Assembly (NCBI GenBank): GCA_963741625.1
Contig: CAVUIT010000001.1
Span: forward strand, 62,001-126,000
Length of the DNA: 64,000 bases
Direction: 5' to 3'
Origin: CAWBBA01 sp963741625
GTDB taxonomy: Bacteria; Desulfobacterota; Desulfomonilia; Desulfomonilales; Desulfomonilaceae
Part shown: positions 28,802 through 38,160 of the stretch, piece by piece
Layout of the letters: every line of letters begins with the position of its first letter
Position numbering within the stretch: the first letter of the stretch is position 1
Translations under genes and position numbers: made by a program
Notes under the pieces: generated by a model
Told to the model about the DNA's origin: nothing
Database searches by the model: none
Seen by the model: the letters and a program-made list of their open reading frames with translations, nothing else

Positions 28802-30007
28802 CTAATACTTTCCGATGATCGCGATGCTGCACACGTTCATAAAAGGCACGCCACCCAGGTTATGGGTGAGACCGAACCTGGGATCGGGGATCTGCCGCTC
28901 CCCTGCCCTCCCGTGAAGCTGCAAGTACATCTCATACAGCATGCGCAGTCCTGATGCGCCGATTGGATGGCCGAAGCACTTCAACCCACCGTCCACCTGA
29001 CAGGGGACCCCGTGCCCGTCGCGATCGTAGAACCCGTCAAGAGCGTCCTTTACAGCTTGACCCCTTTCCGAAATATGGAGGTCCTCGTATGTGACCAGTT
29101 CCGTGATGGAGAAGCAGTCGTGGACTTCCATCATGCTGATTTCTTTCCGTGGATCGGTGATACCCGCCTCTTTGTACGCTCTGATGCTGCACTGGTCCGT
29201 AGTCATAAAATGATCCCCGTCCCAACTGTTGAATCCCATCTCTTCGCCGCTGCTAAGGGCCAGTTGGAGCGCCTTGACCGTGACAAAGTCCTTCCTACCC
29301 ATCTCCTTGGCCTTTTCAACGGTGGTAACTATGGCGCAGGCCGCTCCGTCACTCACCCCGCAGCAATCAAAGAGTCCTAGGGGGTGTGCGATTATTGGAG
29401 CCGCCATGACTTGATCCACGGTAACAGCCTTCCGCAAGTGGGCTTTAGGGTTGAGCGTACCGTTCGCGTGGCTTTTTACGGAAACATGAGCCAGCGCGCG
29501 TTTGAGTTCCTGATCCGGGACCCGGTACTTTGCCGCATACGCTGTGGCAAGCTGGGCAAAAGCTCCCGGCGCAGTCACGTTGGGCCACCATAGCCAACTC
29601 AGAGAACCCCAGCCGGAGCCGGGGTTCGGCAGGCCGCCGTACCCGGTATCTTTCAGCTTTTCCACTCCCATGGCCAGGCAGATGTCATAAGCACCGGAAG
29701 CGACAGCATATACCGCTCCGCGAAAGGATTCGGTCCCGCTCGCGCAGAAATTCTCTACTCTGGTCACGGGTATGAATGGTAGGCGGAGCGTTGTGGACAA
29801 GGGGAGAGCGCTTTTCCCCACGTTGACTTCCTCGAGGCACGTCCCCAACCATGCAGCCTGAATATCATCGGGCCCGATGCCTGAATCGGTCAGACATTCG
29901 GTGAAAGCTTCCACCATCAGCTCTTCCGCTCCCACGTCCCAGCGTTCGCCGAAGTGGGTGCAGCCCATGCCGATAATTGCAACCTTGTCCTTGATTCCTG
30001 TGGCCAT
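28802..30007 (-). CDS. SCP-x-type thiolase / acetyl-CoA acyltransferase
   Basis: Thiolase-fold enzyme of about 401 residues, of the SCP-x branch used on branched-chain and sterol-like acyl-CoA. The nucleophilic Cys is in 'VENFCASGTES', and the other active-site segments are 'MEVHDCFSITE' and 'GGLKCFGHPIGASG' (Cys and His). The catalytic residues appear complete, so thiolysis is expected. ATG 30007 follows AGGAGGG by six bases; a TTG at 30013 overlaps that site. It is followed by a hypothetical and an acyl-CoA dehydrogenase. Confidence 0.88.
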   Translation of the reverse strand: MATGIKDKVAIIGMGCTHFGERWDVGAEELMVEAFTECLTDSGIGPDDIQAAWLGTCLEEVNVGKSALPLSTTLRLPFIPVTRVENFCASGTESFRGAVYAVASGAYDICLAMGVEKLKDTGYGGLPNPGSGWGSLSWLWWPNVTAPGAFAQLATAYAAKYRVPDQELKRALAHVSVKSHANGTLNPKAHLRKAVTVDQVMAAPIIAHPLGLFDCCGVSDGAACAIVTTVEKAKEMGRKDFVTVKALQLALSSGEEMGFNSWDGDHFMTTDQCSIRAYKEAGITDPRKEISMMEVHDCFSITELVTYEDLHISERGQAVKDALDGFYDRDGHGVPCQVDGGLKCFGHPIGASGLRMLYEMYLQLHGRAGERQIPDPRFGLTHNLGGVPFMNVCSIAIIGKY

Positions 30008-30083
30008 ATTCAACCCTCCTGGGGTTTAGTAGGGACGAGTGGCGCTCGCCCTCCGTTGGGTGGCGTGGTTGCCCTATTAGGGT

Positions 30084-30370
30084 GACCGGCACGGAGGCCG
30101 GTCCTACCGGGCTCGCAGTAGGGCCGGCGTCCCTGCCGGCCACCATTCCGGAATCGGCAAGTTGCTGGCGAACCGACATAAGGAAACGCATTGAGTCGAA
30201 TCACCCTCCCCTAACTCCTCCCGTCAAGGGAGGGGGATCAGGAAACTCCCTCTCCAGGGGGCATAGGCGCTAACTCAATGGTTTGTTCCCCCCTTTCCTA
30301 AAGGGGGGTCAGGGGGGATTTTGATCTAACACCCTGAAAATCCCCATAAATCCCCCTTTAGAAAAGGGGG
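30084..30370. repeat. mixed repeat cluster in 480-bp gap
   Basis: The gap 30008-30495 has no gene. It holds a half-copy of the 26-bp REP arm (30084-30109), a GCCGGC palindrome pair just after it, and C/G-run palindromes (CCCCCCTTTCCTAAAGGGGGG near 30289 and CCCCCTTTAGAAAAGGGGG near 30352) like those at 28616-28745. Confidence 0.55.
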
Positions 30371-30495
30371 ACTTTGCCTGCATCCTGCCAGTCCGAAGTG
30401 CCTATAGTCGACGAAAGTGACTCTAAAATAGCGCCGATGCCCCTGGCAGGAGAGGAAAGGGCGATACAAAGAACCCCTCGTCGAATTCCCCATTC

Positions 30496-33228
30496 TCATC
30501 CGAAATTGAATAGCTTCTCGATGAGCTGCGATTTCATCAAGTCTCCCTCGATCTTCAGCTTGCCCGCGGTGAATGCTTGCATGGCATTTAGCTTTCCCGC
30601 GATCAGGGTGAGAAAATCCTCATCGGACATGATGATTGTGGTTGTGGGCTTCTCGTGCGCGCCCTGCTTGACTTCACAAGAGCCCTCTTTCACAGAGACA
30701 AACCATTCTCCGCCACCAGGGCCGCTAATTCGGTACTGAAACACCACGTCCACGCCGGCAGCCTTTTCCGGTCGAAACGCCTCAGGCATGCGGTCGAACA
30801 CTCCCTTGACCGTCATCCCCAAACCCGAGGCGGCTTCTTGTTCCTTGGGGGCAAAAGCGTCCAGCATCGCGGCCAGGGCTGCGGTCAGGTTATACTGCTC
30901 CTTCGCGCCGCCAAGGTTGTTGATCGCTTCCCACTGTTGGTGGATCTGTTCCGGGGTGGGGGCCGTCTGTCCGTCACCCACTACCGCGCCCGGGCCGGTG
31001 ACTACTGCAGCCCGGTTGAAGCAGCCCATGCCCGCGTTGAAGATCATCCCCGTCTCCGAGCAGCCTTCGGAACATAGATAGAGAGTCAGAGGTGCCACAA
31101 ACTCGGGCTTCAGCCTCGCAAAAAGATCCGGGGGGAGCACGTCTTCGGTGAGTCTCGTAGCTGCTGTGGGAGCGATTGCATTCACTTTGATGCCATGCTT
31201 CTCGCCCTCCAGCTTCAATGAGTTCATGAGCCCGACCAGCCCCATCTTGGCTGCAGAATAGTTGGCCTGGCCAAAATTGCCGTACAGGCCGGATGAGGAG
31301 GTGGTCACGATAATCCGGCCGTAACCGTTTTCGCGCATCTTCAAAAAAGCGGGCCTGGTTACGTTGTATGCGCCGTCAAGATGCACCGAAAGGACCGTGT
31401 CCCATTCGGCAGGCTCCATCTTGGCAAGGGTTTTGTCCCGGAGAATTCCCGCGTTGTTGATGAGGATATCCACTCGGCCGAACGTATCGACGGCCTTCTT
31501 GATTATGGCCTCCCCTCCCTCAACCGTGGCCACGGAATCGTAGGTTGCCACGGCTTCGCCGCCTAGAGACTTGATCTCTTCGACCACTTTGTCCGCCGCG
31601 CTGGTGGAGCCTTGACCCGAGCCGTCTCGCGCTCCGCCAAGATCGTTGACCACCACTTTCGCGCCACGTTTTGCCAGTTCCAGGGCATACACTCGCCCGA
31701 GGCCCGCCCCGGCCCCGGTCACAACAGCCACCTTGCCGTCAAAGCGGATCTCAGCCTCTTCGCCTTTCTCTGCTTCTTTTACGGGAAGCGGGATTGCTTT
31801 CCAAAAGTAGCCGGTGAAGCCGCGTTCCTTGTCGGTGAGCCGCTTTCTGAATGAGAGCTTCACCGGTTGGCCCACTCGTACATCGGAAAGTTCGCAATCA
31901 GTGAAGTCGGCCATGAATCGGCCGCCGCCTTCAAATTGCACCATGCCGTAGACAGCGGGAGGATCCACCGATACCGCCAGGAGATCTCCTGTGAAGCTCT
32001 TCACCGTCGCAGGGACTTCCGCGAACTCATAGTCCTCCTGGGTGTACTTCCCGTGGCATGCCGGGTTCACACAGATGTCCATCTTTGGAAATTGCGGGGT
32101 CCCGCATTCCGTGCATTTCCCGCCGACCATGCCCAGGATCATGTGGCGCTTCCGCCAGAGCACGGTCATTGCGGTTTGGGACGGAAATTCGGCACGAATC
32201 CCCATTTCTGTCTGAATCAGGTCTCTGAACTTCAGGAATTTAGGATAATTGTCTACAACCTTCTTGTTCTCAAGAGACCCGGTAATGCCTGATCTTTTCT
32301 GAAGTTTCCGTATGTTCTCGGTGACCTCAAAATAGAGGGCATCGCACCCCTGCCCGAATCCCGCGAGCAAAATCCGGTCGCCCGGCTTGGCTTGTTCAAG
32401 CGCCTGGACAAACATGACAAGGGGATGGGCCGCGCCGGTTTCGCCGCAAACCTCATGAAGGTTGTCCGCCAACTTTTCCGAGCCTGCACCAAGCTTCTTG
32501 GCGATCTTTCTATGTTCCGCCTTGAAAAAACAGGGGAAAACAAGTTTGTCCACATCGTCCATAGAGATTGAGAGCTTGTTGAACAGCCCGGCAACAGCCT
32601 CGGGTACGATCTTGGAGTACCCCTCGTCTCGGACCCAGCGTTCCTCCCACATGTAGTCGAATTTGTTCTTGTCGCCTCGAAAGTGATCCACGAAGTCGCA
32701 AGAAACTGAGTACGACCCCTTGAACTCCGCAATGACATCCCTGTCACCCACCAAAACAGACGCTGCGCCATCCCCGAACCACATTTCGTAGAAGTACGCG
32801 GCCTTGGCCTCTCTTTTGTCCGAAGCCGTGACCAGCACCTGCCTGGCATCACCGTGCCCGACGGTGGATAGCGCTGTGATCAGGCCGGTCGTGCCTGATT
32901 TGAGCGAGGACGTTAAATCCTGCGCGATAATGTTGTCATTGAGGTTCAGGGCAGTCTTGACAACACCCGCATTCAAGCGGTCCGCAAACGGCAAAGTAGT
33001 GGAGCAGAGATATATTGCATCTACTGCTTTCTTGTCTATCCCTTGAAGGCAGTCCTGGGACGCGGCCACGGCCATAGTAAGACTATCTTCATCCCAGTTA
33101 CAGAATGATCGTTCACCCTGCGCAACCATGATGATGGCAGGTGCAAGCCAGCCCATACTCTGGAATATGCTCATGCGGTTGAGGCGCAGCCTTGGGATAT
33201 AGCCGCCGTATGAAGTGACGCCGATCAT
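30496..33228 (-). CDS. four-domain fusion: HMG-CoA-synthase-like, DUF35, SDR, SCP2
   Basis: 910-residue cytoplasmic fusion. Residues 1-~330 follow archaeal-type HMG-CoA synthases, but Leu109 stands where they have the catalytic Cys (ADLEFACKAGT matches QDLTSSLKSGT), and the loop 'FPCFFKAEH' seems to lack the His of 'FHQPN'. Residues ~350-480 are a DUF35 zinc-ribbon/OB-fold (Cys372, 375, 386, 391). Residues ~495-745 are an SDR 3-hydroxyacyl-CoA dehydrogenase of the multifunctional-enzyme-2 kind (TGAGAGLG at 504-511, NNAG 591-594, Tyr657 and Lys661). Residues ~805-908 are an SCP2 lipid-binding domain. ATG 33228 has AGGAG nearby; the next gene upstream ends 21 bases away. The N-terminal catalytic function is doubtful; the dehydrogenase looks active. 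Confidence 0.88.
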   Translation of the reverse strand: MIGVTSYGGYIPRLRLNRMSIFQSMGWLAPAIIMVAQGERSFCNWDEDSLTMAVAASQDCLQGIDKKAVDAIYLCSTTLPFADRLNAGVVKTALNLNDNIIAQDLTSSLKSGTTGLITALSTVGHGDARQVLVTASDKREAKAAYFYEMWFGDGAASVLVGDRDVIAEFKGSYSVSCDFVDHFRGDKNKFDYMWEERWVRDEGYSKIVPEAVAGLFNKLSISMDDVDKLVFPCFFKAEHRKIAKKLGAGSEKLADNLHEVCGETGAAHPLVMFVQALEQAKPGDRILLAGFGQGCDALYFEVTENIRKLQKRSGITGSLENKKVVDNYPKFLKFRDLIQTEMGIRAEFPSQTAMTVLWRKRHMILGMVGGKCTECGTPQFPKMDICVNPACHGKYTQEDYEFAEVPATVKSFTGDLLAVSVDPPAVYGMVQFEGGGRFMADFTDCELSDVRVGQPVKLSFRKRLTDKERGFTGYFWKAIPLPVKEAEKGEEAEIRFDGKVAVVTGAGAGLGRVYALELAKRGAKVVVNDLGGARDGSGQGSTSAADKVVEEIKSLGGEAVATYDSVATVEGGEAIIKKAVDTFGRVDILINNAGILRDKTLAKMEPAEWDTVLSVHLDGAYNVTRPAFLKMRENGYGRIIVTTSSSGLYGNFGQANYSAAKMGLVGLMNSLKLEGEKHGIKVNAIAPTAATRLTEDVLPPDLFARLKPEFVAPLTLYLCSEGCSETGMIFNAGMGCFNRAAVVTGPGAVVGDGQTAPTPEQIHQQWEAINNLGGAKEQYNLTAALAAMLDAFAPKEQEAASGLGMTVKGVFDRMPEAFRPEKAAGVDVVFQYRISGPGGGEWFVSVKEGSCEVKQGAHEKPTTTIIMSDEDFLTLIAGKLNAMQAFTAGKLKIEGDLMKSQLIEKLFNFG

Positions 33229-33249
33229 GGTTGGGTCTCCTGTCTTGGA

Positions 33250-35374
33250 TCAGAACCTGAACAGCTTCTCGATGAGCTGGGATTTCATGAGATCACCTTG
33301 GATTTTGAGCTTCCCGGAGGTGTAAGCCTGCATCGCGTTCAATTTGCGCTGCATGAGACTAAGGAAATCCTCAGCGGACATGAGAATGGTTGTAGTGGGG
33401 CTCGGATGTACGCCCTCACCCGCCTCACAGCGCCCGTCTTTGACTGTCACATTCCAGTCGCCGCCGCCCGGCCCGGAAATCCGATACTGAAAGACAACAT
33501 CTACCCCCGCTGCTTTGTCCGCCTGAAACGCCTCGGTGATGCGCTCAAACACGCTCTTAACGGTCATGCTTTGGGCCGGGGCCTGCTCTCCCTGTTTGGG
33601 AGCGAGAGCATCCAGCATGGCTCCCAGTGCCATTGTTGCATTCTGTGATTCGACTGCGCCTTCCAGGGAGACTATCTTTTTGATGTTTTTTGCCACCTGT
33701 TCCGGAGTGGGGACCTGTTTGCCGTCACCGATGACCGTACCCGACCCGGTCAGGACTGCTGCTCGGCTGTAATAGCCCATCCCGGCGTTGTATATGGAGC
33801 CTGTAACCGGGCACTGCTCTGAACAGAGATATAGGACCAACGGGGCCACGAATTCGGGCTTCAGCTTTTCCTGAAGATCGGCCGGAAGGATGTCGTTGGT
33901 GAGACGTGTAGTGGCTACAGGAGCTATAGCGTTTACCTTGATGTTGTGCTTTTCTCCCTCGAGTTTGACGGTGTTCATCATTCCCACGAGAGCCATCTTC
34001 GCCGAGGAATAGTTGGTCTGACCGAAATTGCCGTGCAGCCCGGCAGCGGAGGTGGTCACGATGATGCGGCCGTATCCCGTCTCCCGCATCTTCAAGAAGG
34101 CAGGGCGGCTAACGTTGTAAGCCCCATCAAGATGCACGGAAAGAACCGCGTCCCATTCAGTCGGCTCCATTTTGGCCAATGTCTTGTCCCTGAGTATCCC
34201 CGCGTTGTTGATGAGAATGTCGACTCGACCGAAGACCTCGACGGCCTTGTTCACTATGGCTTCACCACCCTCGGGCGTGGCCACGGAATCGTAACTCGCG
34301 ACGGCTTCGCCGCCGAGCGCTTTAATCTCCTCCACAACCTTGTCCGCTGGACTGGTAGCGCCTTGACCTGACCCGTCCCTTGCCCCTCCCAGGTCATTGA
34401 CCACCACTTTGGCGCCGCGTTTCGCCAACTCAAGGGCGTATAGCCGGCCGAGCCCCGCGCCTGCCCCTGTGACGATGGCCACTCTGTCATCGAACCGAAT
34501 GCCCTTCCGCCGCGAGCGCTTGTCCATCTCTTCTTGGCTGAGCCATTCCACGATGCCCCGATCTATGACCACTTCCCCGGTCTGCGCCGCTGATGGTCCT
34601 AAAGAGAGCACGGCCTTCGTCGACCTTCCAGATCTGGGTCTTGATGGGCGTGCCTGGATAGATCGTGCGAGAAAATCGATTCCGGAATCGCGTCATGCGC
34701 TCCGGCTCACCGGGGAAGAGTTTTTTGATCACCGCACGGCAAGCATAACCGTGCGTACACAGCCCATGCATGATCGGCTTTTCGAACCCGCTTGCCCGAG
34801 CAAAATCCGGGTCCACGTGTAGCGCGAATATGTCGCCTGAAAGACGATACAGAAGGGGTTGATCAGGTGAAGGGACTTCTTCTTCCTCGAAATCGGGTGC
34901 ACGATCGGGGAATTCCACCGGGTCTTTCGGAGCGTCCGGACCGCCGAAGCCGCCGTCACGTCGGCAGAATAGCGTGAAAATGTTCGTGAAGAGCTTTTGA
35001 CCGTTGGAGTGGTAGGTTTCGGCCTCAGCCACCACCAGCGCCCCTTTGTCCGCGCCCTTATCGTAAATGTGCGTGATCGCGCCTTCGGTCGACAGACGTC
35101 CTTCGGTGGGTATGGGATTGTGGAAGATAATGTCCTGTTCACCGTGTAGTATACCGGCTAAGTCCGCGTTCGAACTGAGCCCCACCTGGGCGAGGAAGTC
35201 AAAGACCGCGCCGATGGAGAAGCTGGGGACTACCTTCAGCCGGGTTTCGTAGCAGTAATCCAGGTCATCAAAGCCCGCCCCTACGCCCAGGGCGTAAAGG
35301 ACCACGTCTTTCCAGTCATAGTCCTTGGTTACGGGGCCGATTTTCTTCCCGATGCTGTCGAGGTTTAGGGCCAT
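33250..35374 (-). pseudogene. MaoC hydratase-SDR-SCP2 multifunctional enzyme, one frame break
   Basis: Read across one frameshift, a ~707-residue fusion: hydratase-2/MaoC (residues 1-~270), SDR 3-hydroxyacyl-CoA dehydrogenase, then SCP2. These are the three domains of peroxisomal multifunctional enzyme 2 in permuted order (MFE-2 is SDR-MaoC-SCP2). The hydratase motif reads 'YRLSGDIFALHVDPDFA': the catalytic Asp and His are kept but the Asn-Pro of GDxNPLH is Phe-Ala. The SDR has 'VTGAGAGLGR', 'NNAG' and a Y-x3-K. One base must be dropped near 34588 (AGCGGCG), after which 'SAQTGEVVIDRGIVEWL' continues into the SDR. The ATG at 35374 has GGAGGG six bases upstream. If not a sequence error, two proteins are made. 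Confidence 0.82.
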
Positions 35375-35507
35375 CGAGTCCCTCCGTTACGGCTGAATTC
35401 TCGGTAAAGACGGCAAGCTTGGGGGAATCTTCTTTGCGTAATGGATTTTTTTTTGCTCCGTTGAAGGCGGATTCGCCCCTACCCTATCCGGTAGCTCCTC
35501 AAGAAAC

Positions 35508-36168
35508 TCAGAGGCCCTGCTCGTTCTTCCGCACTGTCTCGGGCCGCGTCCCGGTGAACGCGGGCAAAAGGATGAACTTCAGAGTCTCTTTCACCATGGG
35601 AATGTATTCCTCCCTTGAGATCTTAAGCATGGAGCGGAAAAAGTTCTCACCCGACACGAAGTTGTGGATAGAGTTCATCAGCGCGTGGACTTGCATCCTG
35701 ACGCGGTCCGGGAACATTCCTCTTGTCTCTGCAAAGGCCCATGGAGCGGGCGATGCCGGAAACGACTTCCGGTACATGAAAATCGAGGATCGATTCGTCT
35801 CTGGTCTTTCCAAAGTAGCGGAAGAGTATCAGGTTGGATATTTCGGGGTGCTCGAAGAGGTAATCGGTCATAAGATCAAGTGAGATTGCCAATCTCTCGG
35901 CTGCGGGGAGGCCGTGAATTATATTTTCCACTTCCAGCAACTTCTGCCGGAGGTCCTCGTTCATATCCAGGATGACCGCTTCGTATAGATCGCCCTTTTC
36001 ACCCCAGTGATAGTAGAGGGTGGAGATGTCGATCCCGACTTCTTCCGCGATCATGCGGGTAGTCGCTCCGTGAAAGCCGTATTCCCCGAAGATGCGTCGA
36101 GCCTTTGACAGTATTCTCCCCTTCATGGAATCGGGGTCTTTTCGGGCCTTTTCGAGGGGTGACACCAT
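35508..36168 (-). pseudogene. TetR-family regulator (1), frame-broken
   Basis: Ligand-responsive repressor. The N-terminal HTH is 'RIFGEYGFHGATTRMIAEEVGIDISTLYYHWGEKGDLYEAV', typical of TetR proteins controlling fatty-acid and acyl-CoA genes. After 'VVSGIARSMG' the frame must move by one base near 35737 to reach 'FAETRGMFPDRVRMQVHALM', which ends at 35508. I start at ATG 36168; the open frame runs back to 36222 but this would cover a palindromic operator at 36189-36206. The gene lies inside the acyl-CoA locus between the MFE-like gene and the Liv transporter and likely represses both. Confidence 0.78.
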
Positions 36169-36188
36169 CGGATTATTCCAGTCAAGTC

Positions 36189-36206
36189 TTCCATCAATTG
36201 ATGGAA
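36189..36206. promoter_or_regulatory. 18-bp palindromic operator for TetR (1)
   Basis: TTCCATCAATTGATGGAA is a perfect palindrome 21 bases upstream of the TetR start at 36168 and between this gene and the livH end. Its ATCAATTGAT core resembles FadR/TetR-type operators. Autoregulation is inferred. Confidence 0.65.
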
Positions 36207-36252
36207 ACCATGAACCAGGCAAAGAATGAAGTCAAGAGGAAATTGGTGACCC

Positions 36253-37135
36253 TTACACCCGCTCCTTGAACTCGACTCCCAACAACCCTTCCGGTCGAAG
36301 CAGGAGCACGATAATGATCAACAGGAACGCGAAGGTATTCTTGAACGCAATGGAGACAAATCCGCCGGCCCAGGCTTCGGCAACGCCAAGGATGAGGCCG
36401 CCGACAATGGCTCCGGGGAGGCTGTTAAGACCACCAAGAATCGCAGCGGCAAAACCTTTGAGAAACGGCTCCAGCATGAAAAAAGGATCGAGGAATAGGA
36501 CAGGGGCCAGAAAAAGCCCTGCCAGCACCCCGAGGAGAGAAGCGAGCCCCCAGGAAAGGGCCAGCACCATTCTCGTGGGTATGCCAAGGGTTTGGGCAGC
36601 GGGGAGGTTTTCGGAAGTGGCTCGCATGGCCAGGCCGAGCCGTGTCTTCTGAATGAGAAGATAGAATATGAAGCAACTGAAGAGACTGATGGCAAGCGTC
36701 CCGAGGCTCAACTGACTTATGGTTATCGAGCCGAGGGTATAGATCTTGAATTCGGACAATGGGAAAGGAAACGCCTGCGGTTCGGTCACCGCCTGTATAG
36801 GAAACCACTCCCTGGATGATCAGGCCCAGTCCGAGAGTGAGAATGATCTGCCCGAGTTGCGTAGCGTCACGGCGTTGGGCAGGCACAAGGACACAGAAAT
36901 AGAACGCCATGGCCAGACCTGCGCCAAACAAAAGAGCCAGAACAGCCGCGACCGCGAAAGGGACCTTCATCCCGATCAGAGTGAAAGCCACTAAAGTCCC
37001 GATAGTTGTGATATCACCGTGAGCGAAGTTCAGGATGCGGGTCGAACGATAGATCAATGCCAGCCCGAGGGCCACAAGAGAGTAGATACCACCCGTGGAC
37101 AATCCCGAAACGGTGTATTGCAGAAACTGTTCCAT
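36253..37135 (-). pseudogene. livH: branched-chain amino-acid-type ABC permease LivH, frame-broken
   Basis: Inner-membrane permease of a Liv-type importer, eight-helix family. The first part ('STGGIYSLVALGLALIYRSTRILNFAHGD') is classic LivH. Near 36790 one base must be removed (GGCGGTGACC) to pass from 'GVVSYTG' to 'VTEPQAFPFPLSEFKIY', after which 'RATSENLPAAQTLGIP' and 'GGLNSLPGAIVGGLILGVAE' follow. The repaired protein has ~294 residues, normal for LivH. ATG 37135 has AAGGAAG upstream; residues before it (to 37204) come from the livM end. It lies between TetR and livM in the order K-G-F-ACS-M-H on the minus strand. Confidence 0.84.
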
Positions 37136-37158
37136 ATATGCTTCCTTTTGCGGGAGGA

Positions 37159-38151
37159 TTACCTGAGAGGCCAGTTGCGCAAATAGAGTCGCATCTTCAT
37201 CCACCTGCCAGCGAGTCCTTGCGGCTCGAAAATCAGGACCACGAGTATCGTCACCCCGAACACTACGGGGACCAACTCCTTATAAGAGCTGAAGAGCTGG
37301 GGCATCAGAATAACGAAGGCTGCACCCATTATAGCGCCCTCCACCGAGGCCAGTCCTCCGATGATGACCGCCACGAACAGGGTTACGGACTCCGTGAACG
37401 TGAACATATTGGGTTCCAGATACCCTATGAAAAGAGCATACAGCCCACCCTGAATTCCGGTGAAGAACGAGCTGATGGCGAACGAGAGCAGTTTATAACG
37501 CGTGAGATTCACGCCGATCACTTCCGCGGCGATGTCGTTATCCCGGATCGCAATAAAGGCCCGGCCCATATATGACGAAATGATGTTGTATGCCACGAGG
37601 GCAAAGATTAAAGCGATGATTAAGTTGAAATAATAGTTGAAGCTGATCTTCGACAGACCCAGTATCGGCGTCATCTTGGGGATGGTGAGTCCCATTCGCC
37701 CGCCGGAGAGCAGCTCGGAATTGGCAAAGATCTGGTACACCGCGATGCCGAATCCCATCGTGGCAATTGCCAGATAAGGCCCTTTCAGCCGAAGAGAAGG
37801 AAAACCGACAATAATCCCGAAGAGCCCTGCGGTCATACCCGCACAAAGGAGCGTCACCGGCCAAGGCATACCAAACCTGGCCAGATGCCCGAAAGTATAC
37901 GCTCCGATGGCCAGAAACCCGGCCTGACCGAAAGAGATCTGGCCCGTGTACCCGATAAGTAGATTCTGACCTATGGCGCCGATGGCGTAAATGCAGATGA
38001 TGGTTGCAATGTATGTCACGTGTTCGGGCACATACTGTCGCGGGAACCACGGGAGGAGGAACAGCGCCACAACCAGCGCACCGACCCACACGCGGGTCCA
38101 AGGTTTCCGGATAAGTTGCAGCTCTTCTCGATAACTTTCAATCAGGTCCAT
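37159..38151 (-). CDS. livM: branched-chain ABC permease LivM
   Basis: Second inner-membrane permease of the Liv-type importer, 330 residues. It has many hydrophobic helices and the family signatures 'NLLIGYTGQISFGQAGFLAIGAYTFG', 'LRLKGPYLAIATMGFGIAVY' and 'AIRDNDIAAEVIGVNLTRYKLLSFAISSFF'. The start at 38151 has only weak ribosome-binding sequence and follows the acyl-CoA synthetase stop by nine bases, so translation may be coupled. With LivH, LivG, LivF and LivK it would import a branched-chain amino or organic acid. Confidence 0.92.
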   Translation of the reverse strand: MDLIESYREELQLIRKPWTRVWVGALVVALFLLPWFPRQYVPEHVTYIATIICIYAIGAIGQNLLIGYTGQISFGQAGFLAIGAYTFGHLARFGMPWPVTLLCAGMTAGLFGIIVGFPSLRLKGPYLAIATMGFGIAVYQIFANSELLSGGRMGLTIPKMTPILGLSKISFNYYFNLIIALIFALVAYNIISSYMGRAFIAIRDNDIAAEVIGVNLTRYKLLSFAISSFFTGIQGGLYALFIGYLEPNMFTFTESVTLFVAVIIGGLASVEGAIMGAAFVILMPQLFSSYKELVPVVFGVTILVVLIFEPQGLAGRWMKMRLYLRNWPLR

Positions 38152-38160
38152 GCTTCAGGC

